Made by a program: the position numbers and the translations under genes. This document shows, piece by piece, positions 1-6,913 of a stretch of DNA of 15,779 bases (position 1 is its first letter; the number at the start of each line of letters is the position of its first letter). This DNA is from Solirubrobacterales bacterium (lineage in GTDB: Bacteria > Actinomycetota > Thermoleophilia > Solirubrobacterales > 70-9), in the NCBI GenBank assembly GCA_030152505.1, contig JASLJO010000184.1, positions 1-15,779 of the forward strand, read 5' to 3'. Under the pieces are notes generated by a model that worked only from the letters and a program-made list of their open reading frames with translations, was not told the origin of the DNA and did no database searches.

Positions 1-285
1 GTTCAGTTCGGTGTAACGGGCGATCTCGTACATCGACTGCCCGACACCGACGGCGGCGGCAAGGTGGACGACGCGATCGGCGCCGGCGAGCGCCCGGTCG
101 GCGAGAGCCACGTCGCCGACGTCGCCGGCGATCAGCTCCACCGAGTCGGGGAGGTCGGCCGCGGCGCCGCTGTGGACCTGCTCCTCCAGCGAGTCGAGGA
201 CGACGACGTCGTCACCCCGCGAGACCAGCTCACGGACCACATGTGAGCCGATGAATCCTGCGCCTCCGGTTACGAGAGTTTTCAT
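1..285 (-). CDS. NAD-dependent epimerase/dehydratase, N-terminal part (3' end outside window)
   Basis: Seen: reading the minus strand from ATG at 285 gives 95 codons open to the left edge. The protein begins MKTLVTGGAGFIGSHVV, the GxxGxxG nucleotide-binding loop of the extended short-chain dehydrogenase/reductase (SDR) family, at residues 7-13. It then has VVVLDS (28-32, acid at the end of beta-2), GDVGD (54-58) and VVHLAAAVGV (72-81). This order is typical of UDP-sugar epimerases and dehydratases, which interconvert nucleotide sugars in the cytoplasm. A purine run (288-294) sits just upstream of the start. The gene diverges from the Wzz-like gene at 479. Known: such enzymes feed glycan assembly. 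The catalytic YxxxK is beyond the edge, so the exact reaction (4-epimerase, decarboxylase or dehydratase) cannot be told. It is a different member of the family from the one at the right edge. Confidence 0.9.
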   Translation of the reverse strand, partial: MKTLVTGGAGFIGSHVVRELVSRGDDVVVLDSLEEQVHSGAAADLPDSVELIAGDVGDVALADRALAGADRVVHLAAAVGVGQSMYEIARYTELN

Positions 286-478
286 AGCCCTTCCATTCCC
301 AAGGTCGAAAGTCGAGTTCGCCTGACCAACGCCCGGCCGGGAGGGATTCTTTTAAGGAACAGGCTCCAAGACGGCGCCGCTGCCGAGCTGTGCAAGAAGC
401 CCGCCCACGCGCCCGTTCATCAGTGACCGGGCGACGCGCGCGCCAACAACCCCGAACCTGTACCGCCGGAGGGTCCTT
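286..478. promoter_or_regulatory. Divergent intergenic region between epimerase and Wzz-like gene
   Basis: These 193 bases separate two divergent starts and must hold the 5' signals of both genes unless these are transcribed from elsewhere. No convincing -35/-10 pair was found on either strand. A short AT-rich island, TTCTTTTAAGGAA (about 349-361), is partly self-complementary and stands out from the GC-rich surroundings, so it could be a promoter or protein-binding site. No small ORF with a plausible start was supported. Confidence 0.3.
468..473 (+). promoter_or_regulatory. Ribosome binding site deciding a TTG start
   Basis: GGAGGG lies five bases before TTG at 479. It supports TTG as the initiation codon of the Wzz-like gene, because no in-frame ATG is placed to give the short cytoplasmic N-terminus (M-E-L-V-K-I-L) shared with the paralogue that starts at 6126. 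Confidence 0.65.
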
Positions 479-1324
479 TTGGAGCTGGTCAAGATCTTGC
501 GAGAGCTGTCGAGGCGCAGGCGGCTGGTTGCTCTGGTGCTCGGCTTCTCTCTCCTTGTCGGGTTTCTGCTCGCCTTCAAGCCGGGCCTGCCGCCGCAGAG
601 CCGCCAGTACCAGGTCTCACTGGCTTCGGCGGACATCCTGATCGACACCAGCGACTCGCAGGTCGTCGCCGTCGGTGGCAAAGGACCCGACCTGGCGACC
701 CTGGCCGGTCGCGCCAACCTGATCGGCAACCTGATGACCGGCGGCCCGCTGAAGGACGCGATCGCCAAGGGCGCCGGCATGTCCTCCGGTCACCTGATCG
801 TCGTGCCGCCGGCCAATATCAACACGCCCGGGGTGGCGCCAGTACCGGTGACGCCGCCGGCGAGTCGCGGGCTCTCGGATGCTGAGGCGACGGTCCTCAA
901 CCTCTCCGTTGACGAAACGCTGCCGATCCTCCATGTCGTCGTTCAGGCCCCTGATGTGGGGACGGCGAGCAGGCTTACGAGCGCGACGATCGTCGCCTTG
1001 CGCGGTTACCTGGGCTCGGTTGCCGCGTCGCAGAACATTCCCGCCGCCAACCAGCTGGTCGTCAGGAAGTTCGGCGCTCCGGTGGCCCAAACCGCGACGC
1101 GCGGCCTGCCCCGGCGGTTCGCGTTGATTGCAACGATCATGTTGGCCCTGCTGGGCTGCGGTGCGATCGTGGGCGGCTCGTGGTTTGCCCGCAGCTGGCG
1201 GCAGATCGAAGCCGCCGAGGCCCGCGGGCACGCCGCCGAGGACGGCGGGCAAGTGACCAGCGAGGTCGCCGAGCTACCGCCCCCCGCGGTCCGCCGGAAG
1301 CCGGCCTTGCCGCTTCGTCGCTGA
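479..1324 (+). CDS. Wzz-like polysaccharide chain-length determinant (paralogue 1)
   Basis: 281 residues with TTG start and a good ribosome binding site. Seen: a short basic N-terminus, a membrane segment at about 16-34, an extracytoplasmic region with DILIDTSDS (52-60), a RANLIGNLMTGGP block (78-90) and LPILHVVVQAPD (148-159), a second membrane segment at about 213-233, and a basic, Ala/Pro-rich cytoplasmic tail. This two-pass layout with an external alpha/beta domain matches the Wzz/chain-length determinant family. Three other modules in the window (5359, 6126 and the N-terminus of the 12021-14216 protein) share the same blocks in the same order. Known: Wzz-type proteins oligomerise and set polymer length with Wzy. 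There is no Walker motif, so no tyrosine-kinase domain is attached. The 3' 319 bases overlap the minus-strand beta-helix ORF tail to tail. Function is inferred from architecture. Confidence 0.75.
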   Translation: MELVKILRELSRRRRLVALVLGFSLLVGFLLAFKPGLPPQSRQYQVSLASADILIDTSDSQVVAVGGKGPDLATLAGRANLIGNLMTGGPLKDAIAKGAGMSSGHLIVVPPANINTPGVAPVPVTPPASRGLSDAEATVLNLSVDETLPILHVVVQAPDVGTASRLTSATIVALRGYLGSVAASQNIPAANQLVVRKFGAPVAQTATRGLPRRFALIATIMLALLGCGAIVGGSWFARSWRQIEAAEARGHAAEDGGQVTSEVAELPPPAVRRKPALPLRR

Positions 1325-2667
1325 CGTCGCGGCATCCGACCGGAAATCGCCCGCTGCAGGCTGTCGTGATGTCCGTAGCGGTCGCGCACCGTGAGCGTCA
1401 CATACCGCGTACCGGTGCGCGGAGCCCGGTAACGGACCGCGCAGCCTCGCCGACGACGGTAGACCCCCACCGCTGGTCCGCCTTTGACCGTCCAGATGCA
1501 GGTCAGCGGTTGCGTTCCCTTCGATGCGCTTCCGTCGAGCTCGACCACCTCCCCGGGCCGCACGCCGGTGGGGAGATGCCAGATCGCCCGAACCGCGCGA
1601 TGCGGGGAGCGTGCGCCGGCCGGCGAGCCGAGCGCCGCCGTCCGCGCCGGCCCGGTTGGTCCTTCTGGTGAGCTCGAACCGCCACCGGGCTGACCCGGTC
1701 CATCAGGGGTTGGCAGGGCGGTGTCGCAGCCCGGCTGGCCGTCGTCGCAGACGGGCTGAGAGCTGTCGTCCCAGACGTTGCCTTCCCAGATGTGATGCGG
1801 GCCCGAGTAGGTGTAGGCGGCGACACCGTAGTAGCCACCGAGCGGGAAGTAGCCGAAGGCGTCAGCGCCGTTGCCACACGCCGTCCCCCCGCTGCCGGGG
1901 TCGTAGACGGGGCTCGTCGCGCAGCGAGCGAAGCGGTTGCCGCTGACGTTGGTCGAGCCGACCGCGGAGCTGCTGTTCGCCTGCGGGTAGAGGATGTAGC
2001 CGCCGCCGGCCAGGAGGCTGTCGGTGACGGTGAAGTCGTTGCCGCCGCAGATCGTGTCGCCGAACACGGTGGCCGTCTGCTGGTGGGTGTTGATCAGCGT
2101 GCTGTGGTCGACGTTCACGCTCGCGCCGCAGACGTAGATGTCCTCGTCGTGGGATCCGGTGTAGGCCGCGTCGACCACCATGTAGGCGTCGCGGAAGGTG
2201 CCCGCGCCCTCCCAGCAGTCAGCGCAGCGGTGGAAGTAGACCCGGGTGGCGGTTGCGCCCGGGTTGTTGTTGTGGTTCCAGACGGCCGACTGCAGGCCGC
2301 TCACGTCGCTTGCTGGGCCGGAGATCTCGCTGTCTTCGATCGTGAAGTTGTCGGCGCCGTCGTCGAGGATGACCGCGTAGCTGCCGCTGTCACCCGAGGT
2401 CCTGGTTATCCGGCTGTCCTCGATCTTCACGTTGTCGGCGGCCACGGTCACGGTGCCGATGAGGTCGAGACCGCTGAGCACCGCACCGTCGCTGGAGACG
2501 GTTCTCGATCCGGACGGCGTCAGGGCCGTGCCCGCCGGTACGCCCGTATTGGTCGCGTCGGGGTAGCCGCAGGCGCTTGGGCTTGCCAGGCAGGCGGCGG
2601 CGACGGAGGGGGAGAGGGAAAGCCCCGCCACGACCATCAGGAGGGCAAGCGGCACCGCTTTTCGCAT
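1006..2667 (-). CDS. Secreted right-handed parallel beta-helix protein with PKD-like domain
   Basis: 553 residues from ATG 2667. That start places a signal peptide (basic MRK, hydrophobic 5-22, cleavage near AAA 23-25) at the N-terminus; an upstream in-frame ATG at 2757 would bury it and overlap the preceding gene. The mature part begins with CGYPDATNTGVPAGT (33-47), then short beta-helix-like repeats to about 305 with D-N-V/F-x-I-E-D-S patterns. It has a CADC motif (148-151), a Gly/Pro/Ser linker (about 306-355), and a PKD-like beta-sandwich (about 360-442) ending in YVTLTVRDRYG. Known: this fold covers polysaccharide lyases and other glycan-active or structural surface proteins; no catalytic set could be assigned. 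Residues from about 448 are antisense to the Wzz-like gene, Arg/Ala/Ser-rich and unlike a domain, so the true protein may end near 447. It is a close duplicate of its upstream neighbour. Confidence 0.75.
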   Translation of the reverse strand: MRKAVPLALLMVVAGLSLSPSVAAACLASPSACGYPDATNTGVPAGTALTPSGSRTVSSDGAVLSGLDLIGTVTVAADNVKIEDSRITRTSGDSGSYAVILDDGADNFTIEDSEISGPASDVSGLQSAVWNHNNNPGATATRVYFHRCADCWEGAGTFRDAYMVVDAAYTGSHDEDIYVCGASVNVDHSTLINTHQQTATVFGDTICGGNDFTVTDSLLAGGGYILYPQANSSSAVGSTNVSGNRFARCATSPVYDPGSGGTACGNGADAFGYFPLGGYYGVAAYTYSGPHHIWEGNVWDDSSQPVCDDGQPGCDTALPTPDGPGQPGGGSSSPEGPTGPARTAALGSPAGARSPHRAVRAIWHLPTGVRPGEVVELDGSASKGTQPLTCIWTVKGGPAVGVYRRRRGCAVRYRAPRTGTRYVTLTVRDRYGHHDSLQRAISGRMPRRQRRSGKAGFRRTAGGGSSATSLVTCPPSSAACPRASAASICRQLRANHEPPTIAPQPSRANMIVAINANRRGRPRVAVWATGAPNFLTTSWLAAGMFCDAATEPR

Positions 2668-3551
2668 CGATCCGGCACCTGCCGCCGGCCCAGACACCCG
2701 CGACCAGAGGTACCCGAGGCTTCCTATGGCAAGGCCGGGCGCCCGTTGTCGTCCCATACGTTCCTACGCCAGATCTGACCCCGCCCGCGGTAGTAGTAGG
2801 CGGCGACTCCGTAGTAGCCGCCCTGCGGGAAGATCCCGCCGGCATCCGGACCCCCCGCGCAGGAGGTGCCGCCGGAGGAGCTGTCGTAGACGGCCTTCGT
2901 CGCGCAGCGGGCGAAGCGGTTGCCGACCACCTTCATCGAGCCGGTTCGGGCGCTGCTGTTCGCCTGTGGGTAGAGCAGGTAGCCGCCGCCGGCCAGCAGG
3001 CTGTCGGTGACGACGAACCTGTTGCCGCCGCAACCGGCGTCGCCGAACACGGTCGCCGTCTGCGAGTGCCGGTTGACGAGCGTGCTGTGGTCGACGTTGA
3101 CGCTCGCGCCACAGACGTAGATGTCCTCGTCGTGGGAGCCTGGGTAGGCCGCGTCGACCACCATGTAGACGTCGCGGAACGTGCCCGCGCCCTCCCAGCA
3201 GTCGGCGCAGCGGTGGAAGTGGACCCGGCTGGCCGTCGCGCCCGGGTTGTCGTAGTGGTTCCAGACAGCGGACTGGAGGCCGGGGGCCCGGCCCGTTGAA
3301 CCGAGGACCTCACTGCGACGGATCGTGAAGCCGTCGGCGCCCTCGTTGAGGATGATCGCGTAGCTGCCGCTTCCCCCCGAGGGCTGGACGATGCGACTGT
3401 CTTCGATCGTCACGTCATCGGCGTCGATCGTCACCGAGCCGGTTATGCGCAGGCCGGCCAGCGTGGTTCCGTCGTCGGAGATGGTCACCGAGCCCGAGGG
3501 GCGCAGCGACGTTCCGGCCGGTACGCCGGTGCTCGTCGCGTCGGGATAGCC
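1768..3551 (-). repeat. Tandem gene duplication of the beta-helix module
   Basis: The beta-helix parts of the two adjacent genes (about 1768-2568 and 2751-3551) align from the CGYPDAT motif to the terminal NVWDD motif with almost no gaps. In the best 80-residue core 71 residues are identical, and the DNA shares long near-identical runs. Lower similarity in the signal peptides and total difference at the C-termini show that only the beta-helix is well conserved. This points to tandem duplication followed by domain loss or gain. Confidence 0.8.
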
Positions 3552-3695
3552 ACACCGGCTTGGCCGCGAGAAGCAATCGGCCCTTTGGGAGTGGGAGTGC
3601 GGGTGCGGTCGGGCATGAGGGGTGCCCATCAGGGAGGTGAGCACGGCGAGCAGCACCGCTACGCCGGACCAGATCGAGTCGGCCCCGCCGTTCAT
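2724..3695 (-). CDS. Secreted right-handed parallel beta-helix protein (paralogue, no PKD domain)
   Basis: 323 residues. The start ATG at 3695 overlaps the TGA of the deacetylase gene as ATGA, so translation is probably coupled; the same frame stays open further upstream but there reads out of frame through the deacetylase gene. Seen: an N-terminal hydrophobic segment (about 9-24), likely a signal peptide or anchor, then a His-rich spacer (HARPHPHSHS, 27-36), CGYPDATSTGVPAGT (48-62) and beta-helix-like repeats to the end. A core of 80 residues (140-219) is identical at 71 positions to the neighbouring paralogue, including the CADC motif and the SHDEDIYVCGASVNVDHS segment. It stops right after the beta-helix, with no C-terminal domain. 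Role inferred: an exported protein acting on or binding the polysaccharide made by the locus. Enzymatic activity is unproven. Confidence 0.82.
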   Translation of the reverse strand: MNGGADSIWSGVAVLLAVLTSLMGTPHARPHPHSHSQRADCFSRPSRCGYPDATSTGVPAGTSLRPSGSVTISDDGTTLAGLRITGSVTIDADDVTIEDSRIVQPSGGSGSYAIILNEGADGFTIRRSEVLGSTGRAPGLQSAVWNHYDNPGATASRVHFHRCADCWEGAGTFRDVYMVVDAAYPGSHDEDIYVCGASVNVDHSTLVNRHSQTATVFGDAGCGGNRFVVTDSLLAGGGYLLYPQANSSARTGSMKVVGNRFARCATKAVYDSSSGGTSCAGGPDAGGIFPQGGYYGVAAYYYRGRGQIWRRNVWDDNGRPALP

Positions 3696-5257
3696 GGAGC
3701 GCTCGCTCGCACCAGTGGACGCAGACGGTCGCGAGTCTCGGTGGCGGCGCGGCGCAGCAGCGGCCAGGCGCTGGGACGGGGGGAGGGGATCGCCGCTGGG
3801 TCGACGGCGGCGGCCGGCGCCAGCCGGATCTCGAGCGGCTCGGGCGGGACGCGCGCCGGCGCGTCGAACGGGAGCACCTCGCCGCCGACCGTCCAGCCGA
3901 CGAAGTTCCCGTCGAGCCGGCGCGGGCGCTCGACGAGGACCGACTCGACGCCCTCCTGGACCGGCAAGCGGAGCCGGTGCGCGTAGGGCCGGACGTGGAG
4001 AACCCCGTCGCGCAGCGATGTGGCATGGTTGGACGTCGCTATCTCGCCCAACGAGGACCAGCGAACCGCTCCCAGCCCGTTGACCTGCGCGACCTTCTCG
4101 GCGAGCAGGTCGAGGCCATCGGCGAGGTCCTCGTGATGGCCGTAGAGGATCAGTGGCTGGTCGAGGTAGGCTCGCAAGGCGAGCTCTTCGGCATCGGCGG
4201 TGAGCGGCAGTCGGGGGATCACGGCGCAGCCGGCGGAAAACTCGGCCGGCTCCCAGCCGGCGAGGGGTCGGTCGGCGGGCGGACGCTCGCGCCAGGGCAG
4301 GGGGTGGATCGCGCAGAGAGCATCGAAGCCGAGCGGGCCCAGCGCGTGCGCCACCGTCGCCGAGCACATCCCGTGCGGCGCCGTCATGACCCGGTCGATG
4401 TGCAGGCCATAGCGCGACTCGAGTCGGGCGACCCGCCGCAGCGCCTGGGCGACGATCGCCACGGCGCCGGAGTCGCTTGCCACGCGCACCAGCTCGCGGT
4501 CCAGGTGGTCGTTGCCGTGGAAGGCGAGCGAGAGACGGTCAGGCCGGCCGCGGAAGAGCTTCACCGTGGCCCGGTGCTGGCGCCCACCGTCGAGCGGAAT
4601 CATCGCCATCGAGGCGTGGTAGCCGTGAGCGTCCGCGTGGTCCAACAGCTGCGCGTAGTCGATGAAGCCATAGGTCCGCCAGCGCAGGTTTGGGTCGTCG
4701 AAGAGGATCGCCGCGCGCAGCGGTGGCGGCTCGTAGGCATCGGCCGCGCTCACCTCGCGCAGGAACTCGATCAGCGCGATCGCCGCGAGGGGACGTTCGG
4801 CAAGCAGGTCGCGCAGCGTCTGCGCCGACTCCAGCTCGGGCAGAGACGAGGAGACCCGATAGCCAGAGGGCGAGCTTCGGGCTCTGGTCCATACCGGCCG
4901 CGAATCGCTCGATGCCAGCACCTCCGTGTCCCCGTCCACCGATCCCAGCTCGGGTTCGTCGAGCGGATCGATGACGCTGAGGCCGCGGACGCGGCTGTCC
5001 AGCCGGCCTCCGTCGGCAAGCTGAGCTCGGCTGGGCGTGGGAGCACGGGTGTCTCCGCTTCCGAAAACCAGCGTGGGGCGTTCAGCGTCAAGCGTCTCGC
5101 CGCCAAAGACGATCGTCGCCTCGGCGCCGCCGGCGTGCGTTGCGGCGAAGGCGACCGGAAACGTGGCTTCCAGGGTGGCGAACAGCCGCGGCCTGGCGTG
5201 CAGCGACGCCTGCGGCCGAACCGCAACTCTCGCTCTTCGCTTGGGGTCTCCCTGCAT
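3692..5257 (-). CDS. CE4/NodB-like polysaccharide deacetylase superfamily protein
   Basis: 521 residues. Seen: the centre holds AILFDDPNLRW (183-193), whose Asp pair sits where CE4 enzymes carry the metal/catalytic DD, and LAFHGNDH (244-251), which fits the H-x3-H metal motif. A TAPHG block (292-296) and LILYGHHED (369-377) follow in the order expected of the glycoside hydrolase/deacetylase fold. Known: CE4 enzymes remove N-acetyl groups from glycans. The first 175 or so residues and the last 110 match no family I recognise. There is no signal peptide, so a cytoplasmic place is likely unless export is unconventional. The ATG at 5257 has no Shine-Dalgarno; a GATACT element ends six bases before it, compatible with a leaderless transcript. 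The gene heads a minus-strand unit and overlaps the next gene by ATGA. It could instead be an inactive or hydrolytic relative. Confidence 0.7.
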   Translation of the reverse strand: MQGDPKRRARVAVRPQASLHARPRLFATLEATFPVAFAATHAGGAEATIVFGGETLDAERPTLVFGSGDTRAPTPSRAQLADGGRLDSRVRGLSVIDPLDEPELGSVDGDTEVLASSDSRPVWTRARSSPSGYRVSSSLPELESAQTLRDLLAERPLAAIALIEFLREVSAADAYEPPPLRAAILFDDPNLRWRTYGFIDYAQLLDHADAHGYHASMAMIPLDGGRQHRATVKLFRGRPDRLSLAFHGNDHLDRELVRVASDSGAVAIVAQALRRVARLESRYGLHIDRVMTAPHGMCSATVAHALGPLGFDALCAIHPLPWRERPPADRPLAGWEPAEFSAGCAVIPRLPLTADAEELALRAYLDQPLILYGHHEDLADGLDLLAEKVAQVNGLGAVRWSSLGEIATSNHATSLRDGVLHVRPYAHRLRLPVQEGVESVLVERPRRLDGNFVGWTVGGEVLPFDAPARVPPEPLEIRLAPAAAVDPAAIPSPRPSAWPLLRRAATETRDRLRPLVRASAP

Positions 5258-5358
5258 GGGCTGAGTATCAACGCCCGCCGTCAGGACCTTCTTGTGAAGC
5301 CGTTTCAGGGTGGAAGATCGCCGCGGCGCACCGCGTTGACTCAGCGGTGCAGCTTGGA
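5258..5358. promoter_or_regulatory. Divergent intergenic region between deacetylase and Wzz-like operon
   Basis: This 101-base gap separates the starts of the minus-strand deacetylase/beta-helix unit and the plus-strand assembly unit, so promoters for both are expected here. On the minus strand GATACT ends six bases before the deacetylase ATG. On the plus strand a TTGAC hexamer start (about 5336-5340) has no matching -10. Neither is strong evidence. Confidence 0.3.
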
Positions 5359-6120
5359 ATGCACATGCGCGAGCTGTGGGGCCAGAAGATCGGGTTGGCG
5401 ATCGCGTTGGTCATCGCCCTGATCGCCGCGATCAGGGTCCTCTTTGGGATCGGCCTCTTTCCGCCCCACCTCGAGGCCAACTCGCAGAGCCTTGCGAGCG
5501 CCTCCACGCAGGTGGTCGTCGACACCCCGCGCTCCTCGGTGATCGACCTGCGCGAGGACACCTACAGCTTCACCGGACTGACCAATCGGGCACTGCTCCT
5601 GGGGAACGTGATGGCGAGCCTGCCGGTCCGCGAGTACATCGCCCGCCGGGCGGACGTGCCGGCGGCGCTCATCAGGATCCAGGCGCCACTGACGTCGGAA
5701 CAGCCACGGGTGGTCACCGACGGTGCGCACCAGCCGAAGACCTCGGACATCCTCCGCTCGCCGGAGGAATACCGCCTGAACATACAGGCGAACCCGACCG
5801 TGCCGGTGCTGAGCATCTACGCCGAGGCACCGGACGGTGTCGCGGCGGGCAAGCTCGCCAACGCCTCGGTGGACGGCCTGCGCGACTACCTTCAGGCCCT
5901 CGCTGTCGAGCACGACACTCCGGCGGCGAAGCAGGTGGCGCTGGTCCAGCTGGGTCGGGCGAGCGGCGGGACGATCGATCCCGGGGCCGGCATCGAGCTG
6001 GCGATCCTCGTCTTCCTCTTCGTCTTCTCGATCGCCGCCGCCGCGGTGCTGTTCATCGCCCGAGTGCGTCGCGGCTGGACCGCCTCGGACGGTTCGGGCG
6101 CGCCGCTGCGGGCGGGCTGA
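5359..6120 (+). CDS. Wzz-like polysaccharide chain-length determinant (paralogue 2)
   Basis: 253 residues from ATG 5359; ATG 5365 and GTG 5347 are in-frame alternatives, and the frame is open further upstream but there lies antisense to the deacetylase gene. Seen: membrane segment at about 12-34, then QVVVDTPRSSV (51-61), NRALLLGNVMAS (76-87), VPVLSIYAEAPD (148-159), KLANASVDGLRDYL (165-178), a second membrane segment at about 213-234 and a short basic tail. The blocks and spacing match the other three Wzz-like modules here. Known: such proteins regulate chain length of Wzy-made polymers from the membrane. It is the first gene of the main assembly unit and ends five bases before the next paralogue, so the two are probably made together and may form a mixed oligomer (inference). 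No kinase domain. Confidence 0.8.
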   Translation: MHMRELWGQKIGLAIALVIALIAAIRVLFGIGLFPPHLEANSQSLASASTQVVVDTPRSSVIDLREDTYSFTGLTNRALLLGNVMASLPVREYIARRADVPAALIRIQAPLTSEQPRVVTDGAHQPKTSDILRSPEEYRLNIQANPTVPVLSIYAEAPDGVAAGKLANASVDGLRDYLQALAVEHDTPAAKQVALVQLGRASGGTIDPGAGIELAILVFLFVFSIAAAAVLFIARVRRGWTASDGSGAPLRAG

Positions 6121-6125
6121 GCGCA

Positions 6126-6872
6126 ATGGAGTCGGTCAGCATCCTGCGGGCGCTGTCGCGTAGGCCGCTGCTGCTCGGTCTGGGCGCGCTGCTTGCCGTG
6201 GCCGTCGGACTGCTCGCCGCCTACCAGGTTTCATTGCTCCCGCCAGGCGTGCAGGGCAAGGCGACGACCGCCGGCTTCGCACAACAGCGGGTTTTGGTCG
6301 ATACGCCTACTTCGCTGGTCGCCGATGCCAAGGCGAAAGGCGCATCGGCGATCGTGATCCGGGCGGCGGTCCTGGCGGACCTGATCTCCTCCGACGGAGT
6401 GCGAGCCGAGATCGCCCGCGAAGTCGGCGTGGCGCCGGGGGCGGTCGGCACGATCTCTTCGACCGTCGCCTCGCCGCAGACCGAATCTCCGCTGGCCAAG
6501 CAGGTGCTCGAAGTGACCCGGCCGGTCGAGCCCTACGTGATCAGCGTCGGCCTCGAAGCGGGCCAACCGATCCTCTCCATCCAGACCGTCGCGCCCGATC
6601 CCCATGCCGCCGCTCGCCTGATCAGCGCGACGACGACGGCGCTTGTCAGAGCCGGTCGTGGCGCCGCGCCGGCCCGGGGCCCGGTCAGGGTCGAGAGGCT
6701 GGGCTCGGCGCAGGTGGGTGCCAGGCAGGCGGGTGGCAGCAAGAAAAAAGCGGCGCTCGCGGCGTCGGCGATCTTCATCCTCTGGTGCGTCGCCCTTGCC
6801 GCCGCCGATGGCATCGCCCACCGCCGGCGCCTTGCCGGGGATTGGGAGAGCGGGTCCGGCGTGAGCGCCTGA
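6126..6872 (+). CDS. Wzz-like polysaccharide chain-length determinant (paralogue 3)
   Basis: 248 residues from ATG 6126. Seen: N-terminus MESVSILRALSRR, very close in pattern to paralogue 1, a membrane segment at about 14-37, VLVDTPTSLVAD (56-67), an AAVLADLISSDGVR block (80-93), QPILSIQTVAPDP (147-159), and a second membrane segment at about 208-228 preceded by KKK and followed by HRRR. The RANLIGNLM-type block is more degenerate than in the others and the C-terminal linker is Ala/Gly/Pro-rich. Together with paralogue 2 it makes a two-gene Wzz cassette ahead of the glycosyltransferase and flippase genes. Known role of the family: co-determining polymer length. Whether the pair is a heteromer or works on separate polymers is unknown. 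Confidence 0.77.
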   Translation: MESVSILRALSRRPLLLGLGALLAVAVGLLAAYQVSLLPPGVQGKATTAGFAQQRVLVDTPTSLVADAKAKGASAIVIRAAVLADLISSDGVRAEIAREVGVAPGAVGTISSTVASPQTESPLAKQVLEVTRPVEPYVISVGLEAGQPILSIQTVAPDPHAAARLISATTTALVRAGRGAAPARGPVRVERLGSAQVGARQAGGSKKKAALAASAIFILWCVALAAADGIAHRRRLAGDWESGSGVSA

Positions 6873-6913
6873 CGCAAGCTTTCCCAGTGGCATCTCGTTT
6901 CTTCGACGGACCG

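Noticed and set aside
2586..2667. Lipoprotein signal (Cys after AAA) in the longer beta-helix protein
   Set aside because: The Cys is matched in the paralogue and is followed by a second conserved Cys, which fits a disulfide better; the -3 residue is Ala, not the usual Leu.
1792..3299. Two long plus-strand ORFs over the beta-helix genes (1792-2778 and 2577-3299)
   Set aside because: Both are Val/Ala/Gly-rich antisense readings of the duplicated beta-helix genes and resemble each other only because those genes are duplicates.
3696..4367. Upstream extension of the shorter beta-helix ORF (same frame, minus strand)
   Set aside because: It lies wholly within the deacetylase gene in another frame, is Arg/Pro/Ala-rich without domains, and the ATGA junction at 3692-3695 gives a clean start.
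3977..5422. 481-codon plus-strand ORF
   Set aside because: It is antisense to the deacetylase gene, Arg/Gly-rich with no recognisable motif, a usual product of high GC third positions.
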